Source: Methanobrevibacter_A sp964431035 | Lineage (GTDB): Archaea > Methanobacteriota > Methanobacteria > Methanobacteriales > Methanobacteriaceae | Assembly (NCBI GenBank): GCA_964431035.1 | Contig: CAYSIF010000002.1 | Coordinates: 22,513-86,512 of the forward strand | DNA length: 64,000 bases | Reading direction: 5' to 3' | In this document: positions 27,009 to 36,360 of the stretch, piece by piece | How positions within the stretch are numbered: position 1 is the stretch's first letter | Layout: each line of letters begins with the position of its first letter | Notes under the pieces: model-generated | The model's input: the letters and a program-made list of their open reading frames with translations, nothing else | Database searches by the model: none | What the model was told of the DNA's origin: nothing | Made by a program: the position numbers and the translations under genes

Positions 27009-28289
27009 ATGAAAGTATTCATATATACTTACGGTTGCACATTCAATAAAGCAGACTCACAAATAATGGCAGGACTACTAACAAAAGAAAAAGACATATC
27101 CATTACAGACAATGTTGAACAAGCAGATATAATCATAGTAAACACATGCTATGTTAAATTACCTACAGAAAGTAAAGTTATAAACAAAATTAAAGATCTT
27201 CAAAAAGAATTTCCAGATAAAAAAATCATCATAACTGGATGTATGGTTGAAGTTGACCCTAAAAAATTAGAAAATATCGGTCAAAATTGTTCATGGATTG
27301 GACCACACCAATTAAACAAAACCGTTGATGTTGTTAAAAAAACATATAATGGAGAAATATCAAGAGAAACAGGTTTTTCAAGAAACTCCAAAGTATGCCT
27401 ACCTAAACTATCAGACAACCCATATGTACATGTTATACAAATATGCGAAGGATGTTTAGGAACCTGCACATACTGCTGTACACGTCTAGCAAGAGGAAGT
27501 CTAATAAGTTACCCTATTAAAGACATAGTTAAAGAAGCAGAAGAAGCAATAAAAAATGGAGCAGTTGAAATAGAATTAACCGCACAAGATACCTCAGCAT
27601 ATGGAAAAGACACCGGTGAAAAACTACACGAACTAATAAAACAAGTATCCAATATAGAAGGAGAATTCAAAATAAGAATAGGAATGATGAACCCTAACAA
27701 TATTGGAAATGATTTAAAAGAACTAGTTAATGCATTTAAATCAGATAAAGTCTACAAATTCTTACACTTACCAATACAATCTGGAAGTAACAAAGTTCTA
27801 GAAGAAATGAAAAGAAATCACACAATCGAAGATTATAAAAATATTGTTAAAGAATTCAGAAAAGAAATTCCAGAATTAACATTAGCCACAGATATTATTG
27901 TAGGATATCCAACAGAAACAGATGAGGATTTTTCAGAAACATTAAATCTAGTTAAAGAATTACAATTCAATATTATGCATATTAGTAAATATAGGCATAG
28001 AGAAGGAGCATTATCCTCAGTCTTACCAGAAATTCCTGACGATATTATGAAAAAAAGATCTAAGGAATTAACAGATATTAAATATAAAATCACAGAAAAA
28101 GAAAATGAAAAATTTTTAAACTCTACAATGAATGTGCTTGTTGTTGAAAAAGGAAAAAAGGGCGGTTACATAGCAAAATCTGACTCATATATCCCAGTAG
28201 TTGTTGATAATGTTTCAATTGGGGATTTTGTGAAAGTTAAAATAAATGATGTTACAAGCACTTACTTGTTTGGTGATGTTATTTTTTAA
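27009..28289 (+). CDS. tRNA t6A37 methylthiotransferase (archaeal e-MtaB type)
   Basis: A 426-residue methylthiotransferase that converts t6A37 to ms2t6A in tRNA. The N-terminal UPF0004 domain has its three cluster Cys (Cys10, Cys47, Cys78). The radical SAM motif is CLGTCTYC (Cys149, 153, 156), and a TRAM-like C-terminal domain starts near residue 365. Length and motif order fit the archaeal/eukaryotic branch. It lies downstream of the zinc-finger gene. Codon use drifts from mixed towards T-ending in the last third. Confidence 0.9.
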   Translation: MKVFIYTYGCTFNKADSQIMAGLLTKEKDISITDNVEQADIIIVNTCYVKLPTESKVINKIKDLQKEFPDKKIIITGCMVEVDPKKLENIGQNCSWIGPHQLNKTVDVVKKTYNGEISRETGFSRNSKVCLPKLSDNPYVHVIQICEGCLGTCTYCCTRLARGSLISYPIKDIVKEAEEAIKNGAVEIELTAQDTSAYGKDTGEKLHELIKQVSNIEGEFKIRIGMMNPNNIGNDLKELVNAFKSDKVYKFLHLPIQSGSNKVLEEMKRNHTIEDYKNIVKEFRKEIPELTLATDIIVGYPTETDEDFSETLNLVKELQFNIMHISKYRHREGALSSVLPEIPDDIMKKRSKELTDIKYKITEKENEKFLNSTMNVLVVEKGKKGGYIAKSDSYIPVVVDNVSIGDFVKVKINDVTSTYLFGDVIF

Positions 28290-28422
28290 GTAAAATTTTT
28301 CCCATCTTATTCTTTCTTATTTTTTGATTTTTTCATCTATTTTGCATGTTTATATAAATTTTGTATTATCTACTTATGTATTTTTTTTATTTTATGTACT
28401 GTTAATCGAGTATTAAAACAAT

Positions 28423-28436
28423 AAACTTTATATACT
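28423..28436 (+). promoter_or_regulatory. TATA box and BRE-like sequence of the histone gene
   Basis: An A-rich BRE-like stretch followed by CTTTATATA lies about 40 bases before the histone ATG, so the transcript should start near 28455, just before the ribosome site. A second TATA-like run near 28351 could be another promoter. Confidence 0.55.
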
Positions 28437-28469
28437 ATGTTATACGATATTTTAATTGGAGGTGAAAAT

Positions 28470-28670
28470 ATGAGTGAATTACCAATCGCACCTGTAGGTC
28501 GTATATTAAAAAACGCTGGCGCACAAAGAATTTCCGATGATGCTAAAGTTGCATTAGCTGAAGCATTAGAAGAACAAGGTGAAGAAGTAGCAACCAAAGC
28601 TGTAAACTTCGCACGCCACGCTGGTAGAAAAACCGTCAAAGCTGAAGATATCAAATTAGCTATCAAATAA
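28470..28670 (+). CDS. archaeal histone
   Basis: A 66-residue HMf-type histone: a single histone fold with no tails, forming dimers and longer superhelices that wrap DNA. It starts MSELPIAPVGRILKNAGAQR, has the central helix VALAEALEEQGEEVATKAV, and ends with the conserved RKTVKAEDIKLAIK. The ATG follows a full GGAGGTGA site (28458-28465), consistent with high expression. A T-run (28683-28690) after the stop is a likely terminator. Confidence 0.96.
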   Translation: MSELPIAPVGRILKNAGAQRISDDAKVALAEALEEQGEEVATKAVNFARHAGRKTVKAEDIKLAIK

Positions 28671-28895
28671 GTTTTGTCGCAGTTTTTTTTATTTTAATAA
28701 TATCTATTGGTCATGGATACTATTTCAGACCAATTAAATATTTACTTTTTTTATTTATAATAAAAAATTAGAATTTTTATATTTACACTGCTTTTAAAAG
28801 CTTTTTTCAGTATTTTAATCCTATATACACGGGTTTATATTTAATGCACAAAACATTTATATATGTTGTTATATAAATTTATATATGTTATTTAT
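28671..28895. other. intergenic region between histone and tRNA-Val
   Basis: No gene is seen. It contains the histone T-run terminator, then a TATA-like element (TTATATAAA near 28870) about 25 bases before tRNA-Val. Confidence 0.5.
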
Positions 28896-28967
28896 GGACC
28901 GGTGGTCTAGGGGTATGATACCTCCTTGACGTGGAGGGGATCACGAGTTCAAATCTCGTCCGGTCCA
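28896..28967 (+). tRNA. tRNA-Val (GAC)
   Basis: Cloverleaf of 72 bases. The acceptor arms GGACCGG (28896-28902) and CCGGTCC (28960-28966) pair fully, with discriminator A at 28967. The anticodon stem is CCTCC/GGAGG with a seven-base loop carrying GAC. The T-loop GTTCAAATC is present. CCA is not encoded. Confidence 0.95.
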
Positions 28968-28981
28968 TTATATTTGCACAT

Positions 28982-29054
<73 letters not shown>

Positions 29055-29385
29055 TTTAAAACTATTTTTTTCTCAATATTTATAATTACAATTATTTCCA
29101 GTATCTATTCACAGATTAACTATTTTTAAAAAGAAATTCATCAAAAAAAGATTATATTAACCACAATTTTCATTTTTTAAGTGTTTTTAGTGTTTAATTT
29201 TCCCTATATTTTTTCAAGTAATGCAATGTGTGTTTTTTCCATTATAATATAATTTTTATTATAATATAAATTTCATTATATAATGTTAAGTGTGTTTTTT
29301 CCATTATAATATAATTTTTATTATAATATAAATTTCATTATTTTTATATATTATGTATTCTAACATTTTATTAAAGGTGAAAATT
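29055..29385. other. 331-base AT-rich intergenic region with nested repeats
   Basis: No gene is seen. The left part is featureless. The right part holds the tandem 52-bp direct repeats (29228-29341), a TATA-like run, and the AAAGGTGA ribosome site (29373-29380) of the ATPase gene. Confidence 0.6.
29228..29341. repeat. two perfect 52-bp direct repeats with internal repeats
   Basis: Copies 29228-29279 and 29290-29341 are identical over 52 bases and separated by 10. Within each copy ATTATAATATA occurs twice, 17 bases apart (29241 and 29258 in copy 1), so there are four 11-base units in all. The array ends 45 bases before the ATPase start codon. It could be an operator, an iteron-like binding array, or simple slippage in AT-rich DNA. 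Confidence 0.85.
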
Positions 29386-30567
29386 ATGGGAACATTACCA
29401 TTAGGAAATGATAATGATTTAGATGACACACAATTTTATAATAGAATTGAAGAAATCTCATTTATTTCAGATAATTTGGAACTAACAAAAAAAGGTTCAA
29501 CTCCAACAATATTACTAACGGGTATTAGGGGAGTAGGAAAAACTGCATTAATGAAAAAATTAAAAAAAGAACTTCAAGATAAATATCTAATAGTTTATAT
29601 GGATTTATCTGCAGTTGATAAATTTAAAAAAGATTCTTTCAATCGTTTTAGTTTTATGAAATTATTCTATGAATCTATTATTAAAGCATGTAATGAATCA
29701 AATATTATAACCATCAGTACAAAAATTTTAAAATATTTTAAAACACGAAATTTTAAAATAGATAAAATAGAATCCGTTGATAAAATTCCAATTCCTATTA
29801 TTAAAACAGAAGAAGACTATGTAAAATTCACTAATTTCACAATGGATTTGCCTCAACAGTTATATGAAGATTTTAAAGAACATATTGATGGTGTTTTAAT
29901 ATTTATGGATGAATTTCAAATATTAAAAGAACTTGATGAAGATGTTAATGGATTTTTATGGTATATTCGCAGTGTAATCCAATCACAAAAACATATTGGG
30001 TATATTTTTTCTGGAAGTATGAGTGTTAAAGATGAATTAATAACAGATATTGCTGGTCAAAAAGGTGCTTTCGGAGGCAGAATATTAAATTATGAGATAA
30101 AAACATTCTCATATGAAACAACAAAGAATTATTTAACTGAGAAAGCAAATTATCTTAATTTTACAGAAGATGGTTTTAAAAGGTTTTATAATTGTACAAA
30201 TGGAATTTTATATTATGTTAACAGTTTTGCGAGATTGTTACCTCCTTATGAAGAGTTAAACGAAGAAGTAATAATTTCAGAATTTAAAAAATCGTTGCCT
30301 TATTTATTAATCCATTTAACAAATGAATGGTATAAATTAAACAAACAAGAAAAAAGAATTATTGCTGCACTTGTTGAAAAACCATTAAAAAGATTTGAAA
30401 TAGCAGAAAAACTAGAAGTAACCAGTGGTGCAATTGGATCTTCTCTAAAAACATTACAAAACAAAACATTAATAGAATTAGATGACAATGAGTATCATAT
30501 ATATGATTCTATATTTAAAGCATGGTTAAAAAAAGAGTTTGAAGAAAAGGGTGATTATCCTTATTAA
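29386..30567 (+). CDS. archaeal-type AAA+ ATPase with C-terminal winged helix
   Basis: A 393-residue ATPase of the archaeal STAND/ORC-like group. Walker A is GIRGVGKT (residues 46-53) and Walker B is VLIFMDEFQIL (about 170). SGSMSVKDELI (about 215) is the sensor region. The last 80 residues look like a winged helix (FEIAEKLEVTSGAIGSSLKTL). Such proteins often accompany mobile or defence loci, but the exact role is unknown. I use ATG 29386 because AAAGGTGA lies six bases upstream; an earlier ATG at 29353 precedes that site. The gene follows the nested repeats directly, which suggests it may bind or be controlled by them. No partner gene is adjacent. Confidence 0.78.
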   Translation: MGTLPLGNDNDLDDTQFYNRIEEISFISDNLELTKKGSTPTILLTGIRGVGKTALMKKLKKELQDKYLIVYMDLSAVDKFKKDSFNRFSFMKLFYESIIKACNESNIITISTKILKYFKTRNFKIDKIESVDKIPIPIIKTEEDYVKFTNFTMDLPQQLYEDFKEHIDGVLIFMDEFQILKELDEDVNGFLWYIRSVIQSQKHIGYIFSGSMSVKDELITDIAGQKGAFGGRILNYEIKTFSYETTKNYLTEKANYLNFTEDGFKRFYNCTNGILYYVNSFARLLPPYEELNEEVIISEFKKSLPYLLIHLTNEWYKLNKQEKRIIAALVEKPLKRFEIAEKLEVTSGAIGSSLKTLQNKTLIELDDNEYHIYDSIFKAWLKKEFEEKGDYPY

Positions 30568-30607
30568 TATGATAAAATTTAGGGGTTTTTTGAAGAATTA
30601 GTTTTTA

Positions 30608-30660
30608 AAAACTTATTAAAGAGTTATTTTAACTCTTTAAAAGTTTTATTTTTCTTTTTA
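30608..30660. terminator. hairpin with T-rich tail between convergent genes
   Basis: A 10-bp perfect stem (30616-30625 with 30631-30640) is extended by six more pairs (30608-30613 with 30642-30647) around a small bulge, and is followed by a T-rich run to 30660. It lies between the ATPase stop and the convergent deoC stop. It looks like an intrinsic terminator for the ATPase gene. The tail overlaps the deoC end. Confidence 0.6.
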
Positions 30661-31413
30661 TTTCTTTTCGTATTTTGGTTTTTTATCGAATAATCCTGGA
30701 GCATTAGCTTCACTACTTTCACTTGCCTTTTTTATTTGATCAATAATTTGAGGTCCTCGTGATGTTCCTATACGTGTTGCTCCAGAAGCAATTACATTAT
30801 TAGCTTCTTTAAAGTTACTTATTCCTCCAGATGCTTTTATTTCTTTGCTTGGTGCATATTTGTGTATTAGGATTAAGTAATTTACAAAATCGTTGAAGTT
30901 ATTTTTTCCACTAAATCCTGTGCATGTTTTTATAAACTCTGCATCAGTTTTTTCAATTATTTTTGATACTTTAGCAACTTCTTTATCATCAAGTAAGGTT
31001 GTTTCTATAATTATTTTTAGTGGGGTTTCCCCAATAGCTTCTTTTACACTATCGATATCTTCTTTTATTAAATCGTATTTTTCGTTTTTTACTGCAGGGA
31101 TATTGATGACCATATCAATTTCGTCTGCACCATCTTCTATTGCTTGTGTTGCTTCTGCTACTCGGGAGCTTGTATTACCAAATCCTAGTGGGAAGTCAAC
31201 AACACTTATAACTTTCACAGAACTGTCTTTTAGTAGTTCTTTCATGTCTTTAACATAGGTTGACCCAACAACTACTCCGTAGAAATTGTATTCTTTTGCT
31301 TGTTCTGAGAATGCTTTCAATTCGCCTTGGGTTGCAGTATTATCTAAAAATGCATATTCTATGTATTGGGCTAATTCGTCAGCGGTTTTTAGTCTCATTA
31401 GGTTGTTTACCAT
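30658..31413 (-). CDS. deoC: deoxyribose-phosphate aldolase
   Basis: A 251-residue class I aldolase. VISVVDFPLGFGNTSS (about residue 68), DEIDMVINIPA (about 97-107), FIKTCTGFSG (Schiff-base Lys near 160) and IKASGGISNF (second Lys near 192) are the DeoC signature blocks. It cleaves deoxyribose 5-phosphate to glyceraldehyde 3-phosphate and acetaldehyde, or works on related deoxysugar phosphates. I set ATG 31413 because GGAG (31426-31429) lies upstream; a GTG at 31431 overlaps that site. It is convergent with the ATPase gene. Confidence 0.9.
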   Translation of the reverse strand: MVNNLMRLKTADELAQYIEYAFLDNTATQGELKAFSEQAKEYNFYGVVVGSTYVKDMKELLKDSSVKVISVVDFPLGFGNTSSRVAEATQAIEDGADEIDMVINIPAVKNEKYDLIKEDIDSVKEAIGETPLKIIIETTLLDDKEVAKVSKIIEKTDAEFIKTCTGFSGKNNFNDFVNYLILIHKYAPSKEIKASGGISNFKEANNVIASGATRIGTSRGPQIIDQIKKASESSEANAPGLFDKKPKYEKK

Positions 31414-31490
31414 ATTTATCTTTTTCTCCACATTTTTTTCTTTTTTTTGTTAATTAGATAATTGATAATTTTATTTTAGTATTTATATTT

Positions 31491-33158
31491 TTAGTTTAAT
31501 TTTTTTCTGAGGTATTGTCCTTTTTGAGTATAATTTAATTGAGTATAATAATTGTATTCACCTATACCACATCTAGTTAAAATTTCAGTTTTATTATTAT
31601 CTAAAATTATTTCTTCTGCACGATTCAATAAAATACTATTAAAAGAATCTTCACTAAAAATATCATAAGTTCCTTTTGTTTTTAATAAATTATCATAAAC
31701 TTTGATTTCTCGCAATAATGCAGAATCTTCACTAACTTCAACTCGGTGAGCATTAACAGAAGGGAAACGTAATCGAAGATAACCGCCTAAAACACTCCTA
31801 TCACTATTTTCTAAAGATAAAAACACCTCTTTACCACCAACACACTTATAACTTTCTTCAAAAAGCTTAAAATCATCAACACTAAACTCAGAATAATCCT
31901 TATATCCTAATTCTCTGCAACGAATACAATCACAACTACCTTTATCATCATCTAATTTATTATAAACTAACTCTCCAAGATTAGACTTACGAACACCATC
32001 TTCAATTAAAGTAGAAGGAATATCTCTTTGTATTCGCATAGTGCGAACCCAACGAGGCAATCTTTTCTTAATTTCAACAATTAAATCAACAGCTTCATCA
32101 TCACTATATGGTTTATAACCTCCCTTCTTCCACAAATCATACAAATCACTGCCATAAGTAACAAGACATGGATAAATCTTAATCATATCTGGCATATACA
32201 TTTCATTAGAAAAAATATAATCGAACATCTTAAGGTCCTCTTCTGGGCTTTGAAACAAGCCTAACATAAAATGCATACCAACTTTCAAACCAGAATCACG
32301 CAATATCTGATTAGCAGTAACAGAATCACTAACAGTATGCCCACGCTTCATTTTATCATAAATATCATCATGGGTAGTCTGAACACCAATCTCAACACGT
32401 GTAGCACCCATGCTCAACATACGATCAATATGCTCAATCTTACACCAATCAGGACGTGTCTCAAATGTAATGCCTGTACATTTAATACGAGAATCCTTAC
32501 AAACATCTAAAACATCATCTAATAAAACATAATCATAAGAACCGTATGTTTTTAAAATATTATTGGAATATAAAGAACAGGACTTTAAAAACTCATCACT
32601 AAAATCAGGACTATTTCCTGCTTCAATATTTTCAACAATCAAACCAAAATCAATAATTGCTTTTAAAATCTTTGAGACAAACCATTCTTGATAAGATAAA
32701 TCAGTTGAAGGAAAAGTACCTCCCATAATAATAATCTCAACTTTACTAATGTCATGACCAATACTATATAACTGTTTCAAACGATTAAAAGTCTGAACAT
32801 ATGGATGATACTCAAACATACGTCCTCTAAGGGCTGCAGGCTCTTCACCAGTATAACTTGGAGGTGCAACATCACTTTTAGGACAATAAAAACATCTTCC
32901 ATGAGGACACTCATGAGGATGACACATAACAGCAACAACAGCAACCCCTGTAGCAGATTTAGAAGGTTTTTTACGTAGAACATGCCCAATATTCTCTTTT
33001 TCCTCAGGACTAGCAAGTTCTAAAATATCAGCATTACTCATAAAACGCTTTAATTTCATATCCCTACATAATTGTCGCTTTTTAACTTCAAGTTCACGGC
33101 GACTATTAATTTCACCATCTAAAATAGCATCTATAATAATTCTGCAAGCATCTTCCAT
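31491..33158 (-). CDS. elp3: Elp3-type tRNA uridine-34 modification enzyme
   Basis: A 555-residue archaeal Elp3. The radical SAM region has MCHPHECPHGRCFYCPKS (Cys79, 84, 89, 92). It continues with GGTFPSTDLSYQEWF (about 151), TFETRPDWC (about 232) and GVQTTHDDIYDKMKRGH (about 257), and ends with a GNAT-type acetyltransferase domain (about 440-555). It makes the carboxymethyl group on wobble U34 from acetyl-CoA. AAGGAG precedes the ATG. The coding strand is T/G-rich through most of the gene. Confidence 0.93.
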   Translation of the reverse strand: MEDACRIIIDAILDGEINSRRELEVKKRQLCRDMKLKRFMSNADILELASPEEKENIGHVLRKKPSKSATGVAVVAVMCHPHECPHGRCFYCPKSDVAPPSYTGEEPAALRGRMFEYHPYVQTFNRLKQLYSIGHDISKVEIIIMGGTFPSTDLSYQEWFVSKILKAIIDFGLIVENIEAGNSPDFSDEFLKSCSLYSNNILKTYGSYDYVLLDDVLDVCKDSRIKCTGITFETRPDWCKIEHIDRMLSMGATRVEIGVQTTHDDIYDKMKRGHTVSDSVTANQILRDSGLKVGMHFMLGLFQSPEEDLKMFDYIFSNEMYMPDMIKIYPCLVTYGSDLYDLWKKGGYKPYSDDEAVDLIVEIKKRLPRWVRTMRIQRDIPSTLIEDGVRKSNLGELVYNKLDDDKGSCDCIRCRELGYKDYSEFSVDDFKLFEESYKCVGGKEVFLSLENSDRSVLGGYLRLRFPSVNAHRVEVSEDSALLREIKVYDNLLKTKGTYDIFSEDSFNSILLNRAEEIILDNNKTEILTRCGIGEYNYYTQLNYTQKGQYLRKKLN

Positions 33159-33341
33159 AAAATTTTTTACTCCTTACAAAAAAAATTGTAAAAAAAAGAT
33201 TGTTTTTTTCCTTTAATTATTTTTTTTATTATTAATTATAATATCTACTATTAATATAATAATATATTACAAATAAATATAATATATTATAATAATAACA
33301 ATATACATTAATATTTAAAATAAATGGAGGGGAAAATCAAA

Positions 33342-33641
33342 ATGGAAGCTTGTGACATAAGAGGAAAAACAATATCTATAGGATCATATGCAAGATACAA
33401 TGGAACAGGAACCACAGGACAAATAGAAAACCTCAAAAAAGAAAACAACACAATGTGGGCAAAATTCAATGATAAAGATTTATGGTACTCACTTGATACC
33501 TTAGAAGTCATCAAAGAAGATGACATTAAAAAATTCAACAAAGATGATGACAATTCAGAAAAAGTTAAATACATAAAAGATAATGCAAAAGATAATGCAG
33601 TATCTAACTTTTCTGATGTTGATGCATGTGGAGCAGGATAA
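33342..33641 (+). CDS. DUF2098 family protein
   Basis: A 99-residue protein of the DUF2098 family, found mainly in methanogens. It contains GSYARYNGTGTTGQIEN near residue 16 and WYSLDTLEVI near 46, followed by an acidic Lys/Asp-rich tail ending in DACGAG. The first half probably forms a small beta barrel. No function is known. ATG 33342 follows GGAGGGG (33326-33332); an ATG at 33324 lies within that site. It is a single gene between two minus-strand genes. Confidence 0.7.
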   Translation: MEACDIRGKTISIGSYARYNGTGTTGQIENLKKENNTMWAKFNDKDLWYSLDTLEVIKEDDIKKFNKDDDNSEKVKYIKDNAKDNAVSNFSDVDACGAG

Positions 33642-33689
33642 AAAAAATCCTTTCTCTACAATTTTTTTCTTTATCTAATTTATTTTTTT

Positions 33690-35756
33690 TCATCCAGTAA
33701 AATTTTTAATCTTTTCAGCAAGTTTAGGACCAATACCATCTATTTTTTGCAATTCTTTTTCACTTACAGGTCTTAAATCCTCACCAAAAATATCAACAAC
33801 ATTACGTGCACGCTTACGACCTAAACGTTTAACACCTAAAACTAATGGTAAAATATCATCTTTAACACCATAATATAATCTTCCAGATAAAAGATCTAAA
33901 TCTCTACTAAAACCATATTTACCTAAAACTTCTAAAGTATCCTTAGCAAATCTAACAAGTAAACTAGCTTCATATGCAGATCTACGAGTACTAGCACTAT
34001 AAACATTATATGCATTTTCAATTTGATATTCGGTTTTTTCATTAATCCATTCAACTAAACTTACACATGTGGCTTCAGGATTACCAATATCAATAGCAAG
34101 TAAACCTAGGTTACTTAATTTTTCATAAACAGGATCCTTACTCTTACGACCTTTAAATGAAATAAGTGGTAAATCAGATGTTTGAGTTAATTGATAAATA
34201 AGTTCATAAATATTCAACTCAGTAATGTTACTAGCATATTCTTTAATTTTAACAGCAGTTTTAACAGCATAATTTGATTTAGCAATAAGATTTCCAAAAT
34301 CAGTAGTTTTCAAACCTTCAGGTGTTGCCATTAAAATACCATTTTGAAGTAAAAATTCTATTGAGGATTGAATTTCAAAGTTTAATGCATCATTTGCAAA
34401 AAGACTCATACTTGGATTATTATTCATTTGATAACCATAAAATGTAGTTTGGAAAAACTCACTTAACTCATCAGGAGTTTTTGATAATGTTGAAGCTACT
34501 TGTATTATTATTTGTTTAAGCATAGAATCTTTATTTTCTATTAATTTGGAATTTGTAGGTTCAACTTCTCCATTTATATAGGTTTCTTCTAAGTTTAAGG
34601 ATTCTTCCATAGATTTAGCAATTAAATAAGAGTAACCTACATTATCATATTGTGGGCGTCCTGCTCTTCCGGACATTTGAAGATAATCAAATACTGGAAT
34701 ATTTTGAGGTCCTCTACTTGTCCAGCGAGTATAATCTCTAATGGCCACATATTTTGAAGGTAAATTAACACCATACATTAAACTTGGTGTTGCACTAATC
34801 ATTAAAATGTTACCTTCACGAAATTCTTCTTCAATAATTTCTTTTTGTTCATTGAATAAACCTGCATGGTGGAATGCTGTTCCATTTTCTAATGCTTCTG
34901 CTAATCGGATACATGTACTTGTAGGTTTGCTTCCTTTTTTTTCTGGAACATCTAATATTTTTTTAGAAACTTCTTTAAATTTTTCTTTTTGTTGTTTATT
35001 TATTTTCTTTTTTAATTTATTGGAAACATATGTTGCTAAACTTTCAGTGAATCTACGTGTTGATACGAAACTTAATACTTGTGAATCTTCGTTCATTGCT
35101 TTTTCAACAATTTTTGTTATAATGTCGTTTTTGTTTTTTGTATTGAACATTTCAGTATCTAGGACTTCTTTATTTAAGGGTACTGGTCGATAGTCATGTT
35201 CAATAACTGTAGCATCTAACCATCCTTCGATTTCGTTCATGTTTTCTAGGGTAGCGGATAATGCTATAATTCTCATGTTTGGGTTTATTTTTTTTGCTCT
35301 TGCAATTGCACATTCTAATGTTGGGCCACGACTGTATTCTCCAATCATGTGGAATTCGTCAATGATTAAGGTGTCTACGTCTCTTAGAACATTCCATGAA
35401 AATTGTGTAACTGCATCAAATGATTCAAAAACCATTACTGATAAGTCTGATGATCTTGGGTGTTTACCTACTTTAATATCAAATTCTTCAAATTTTTTAA
35501 ATTCTTTAACTTTTTCATTTTGTATGGATATTAAAGGAGCAGCATAAACAGCTTTACCTCCTTCTAATATGGTTTTAAGCATTGGTAGTACACCTAAAAC
35601 GGTTTTACCACTTGCGGTAGGTATGGCTATAACAGTATTATCTTTATTTTCTAAGTATCCTGATTCTATTACTGCTTTTTGTGCTGGGTTAAAATCTTCA
35701 ATATATGGGTAACAAGCATTAATAATTTCTTTAATTTCTTCTGGAATTGTATTCAT
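33690..35756 (-). CDS. hel308: Hel308 (Hjm) DNA helicase
   Basis: A 688-residue superfamily 2 helicase that unwinds lagging strands at stalled forks. Motif I is PTASGKT (about residues 46-52), motif II DEFH (about 132), motif III SATLEN, then FVSTRR (motif IV), and QMSGRAGRPQYD (motif VI, about 360). The ratchet domain follows, and the C-terminus ends with a helix-hairpin-helix-like IDGIGPKLAEKIKN. The length matches the family. AAGGA lies close to the ATG. It is separated from moaC by about 100 bases. Confidence 0.94.
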   Translation of the reverse strand: MNTIPEEIKEIINACYPYIEDFNPAQKAVIESGYLENKDNTVIAIPTASGKTVLGVLPMLKTILEGGKAVYAAPLISIQNEKVKEFKKFEEFDIKVGKHPRSSDLSVMVFESFDAVTQFSWNVLRDVDTLIIDEFHMIGEYSRGPTLECAIARAKKINPNMRIIALSATLENMNEIEGWLDATVIEHDYRPVPLNKEVLDTEMFNTKNKNDIITKIVEKAMNEDSQVLSFVSTRRFTESLATYVSNKLKKKINKQQKEKFKEVSKKILDVPEKKGSKPTSTCIRLAEALENGTAFHHAGLFNEQKEIIEEEFREGNILMISATPSLMYGVNLPSKYVAIRDYTRWTSRGPQNIPVFDYLQMSGRAGRPQYDNVGYSYLIAKSMEESLNLEETYINGEVEPTNSKLIENKDSMLKQIIIQVASTLSKTPDELSEFFQTTFYGYQMNNNPSMSLFANDALNFEIQSSIEFLLQNGILMATPEGLKTTDFGNLIAKSNYAVKTAVKIKEYASNITELNIYELIYQLTQTSDLPLISFKGRKSKDPVYEKLSNLGLLAIDIGNPEATCVSLVEWINEKTEYQIENAYNVYSASTRRSAYEASLLVRFAKDTLEVLGKYGFSRDLDLLSGRLYYGVKDDILPLVLGVKRLGRKRARNVVDIFGEDLRPVSEKELQKIDGIGPKLAEKIKNFTG

Positions 35757-35860
35757 AGTCCTTAATCATACCCCTTTATTTTTTTTATTTTTAATATAAG
35801 TACATAAGGTATTTATGCCTTTTTTGTTAGCATTTTAAAAGTAATAAAAATTTTATCCGG

Positions 35861-36337
35861 TTAAATGCTATTTTTTTCTTTTTTTATAACATGTATGTTG
35901 CTAATTTTAGTATGTGGGTACTGTCCATCTTCATCTTTTTCAACAGACTTTGTCATATCCCAAATAGTTAATAATGCAAGGTTAACTCCTGTAAGTGCTT
36001 CCATTTCAACACCTGTCTGCCCAGTATTTTTAACTATACATGTGCATACTATGTTTTTCTTTTTAACTTCAAATTCGACTTTAATACTACTAATATTTAA
36101 TGGGTGGCATAAAGGTATTAATTGTGATGTGCTTTTAACACCATTAATTCCTGCAATTTGGGCTGTTGTTAAAACATTACCTTTTTTTATATTATTATTA
36201 ACTATCATTTGGATAGTTTCCTCTTGAAGAGTAATAGTTCCTTCAGCAATAGCTGTTCTTTTTTCTAAAGGTTTATTACCAACTTCCACCATATGCACTC
36301 CAGTGTCTGTTAAATGTGTAAATTCTTTATTAGTCAT
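35861..36337 (-). CDS. moaC: cyclic pyranopterin monophosphate synthase
   Basis: A 158-residue MoaC, which makes cPMP in molybdopterin synthesis. Motifs are RTAIAEGTITL (about 27), LIPLCHPLNIS (about 73, with the conserved Cys-His), and TGQTGVEMEALTGVNLALLTIWDMTK (about 105-130), which includes the catalytic region. The start is ATG 36337, six bases after GAGGTTT; an upstream ATG at 36352 precedes this site. It follows the glycosyltransferase gene closely. No other molybdopterin gene is in the window. Confidence 0.93.
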   Translation of the reverse strand: MTNKEFTHLTDTGVHMVEVGNKPLEKRTAIAEGTITLQEETIQMIVNNNIKKGNVLTTAQIAGINGVKSTSQLIPLCHPLNISSIKVEFEVKKKNIVCTCIVKNTGQTGVEMEALTGVNLALLTIWDMTKSVEKDEDGQYPHTKISNIHVIKKEKNSI

Positions 36338-36360
36338 AAAAATAAACCTCAATATTTTTT

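Noticed and set aside
28437..28469. Longer N-terminus for the histone
   Set aside because: The strong GGAGGTGA site and the conserved MSELPIAPVGR start place translation at 28470.
29221..29345. CRISPR-like array from the repeated 52-bp units
   Set aside because: Only two copies with a 10-base spacer, AT-only composition, and no cas genes nearby.
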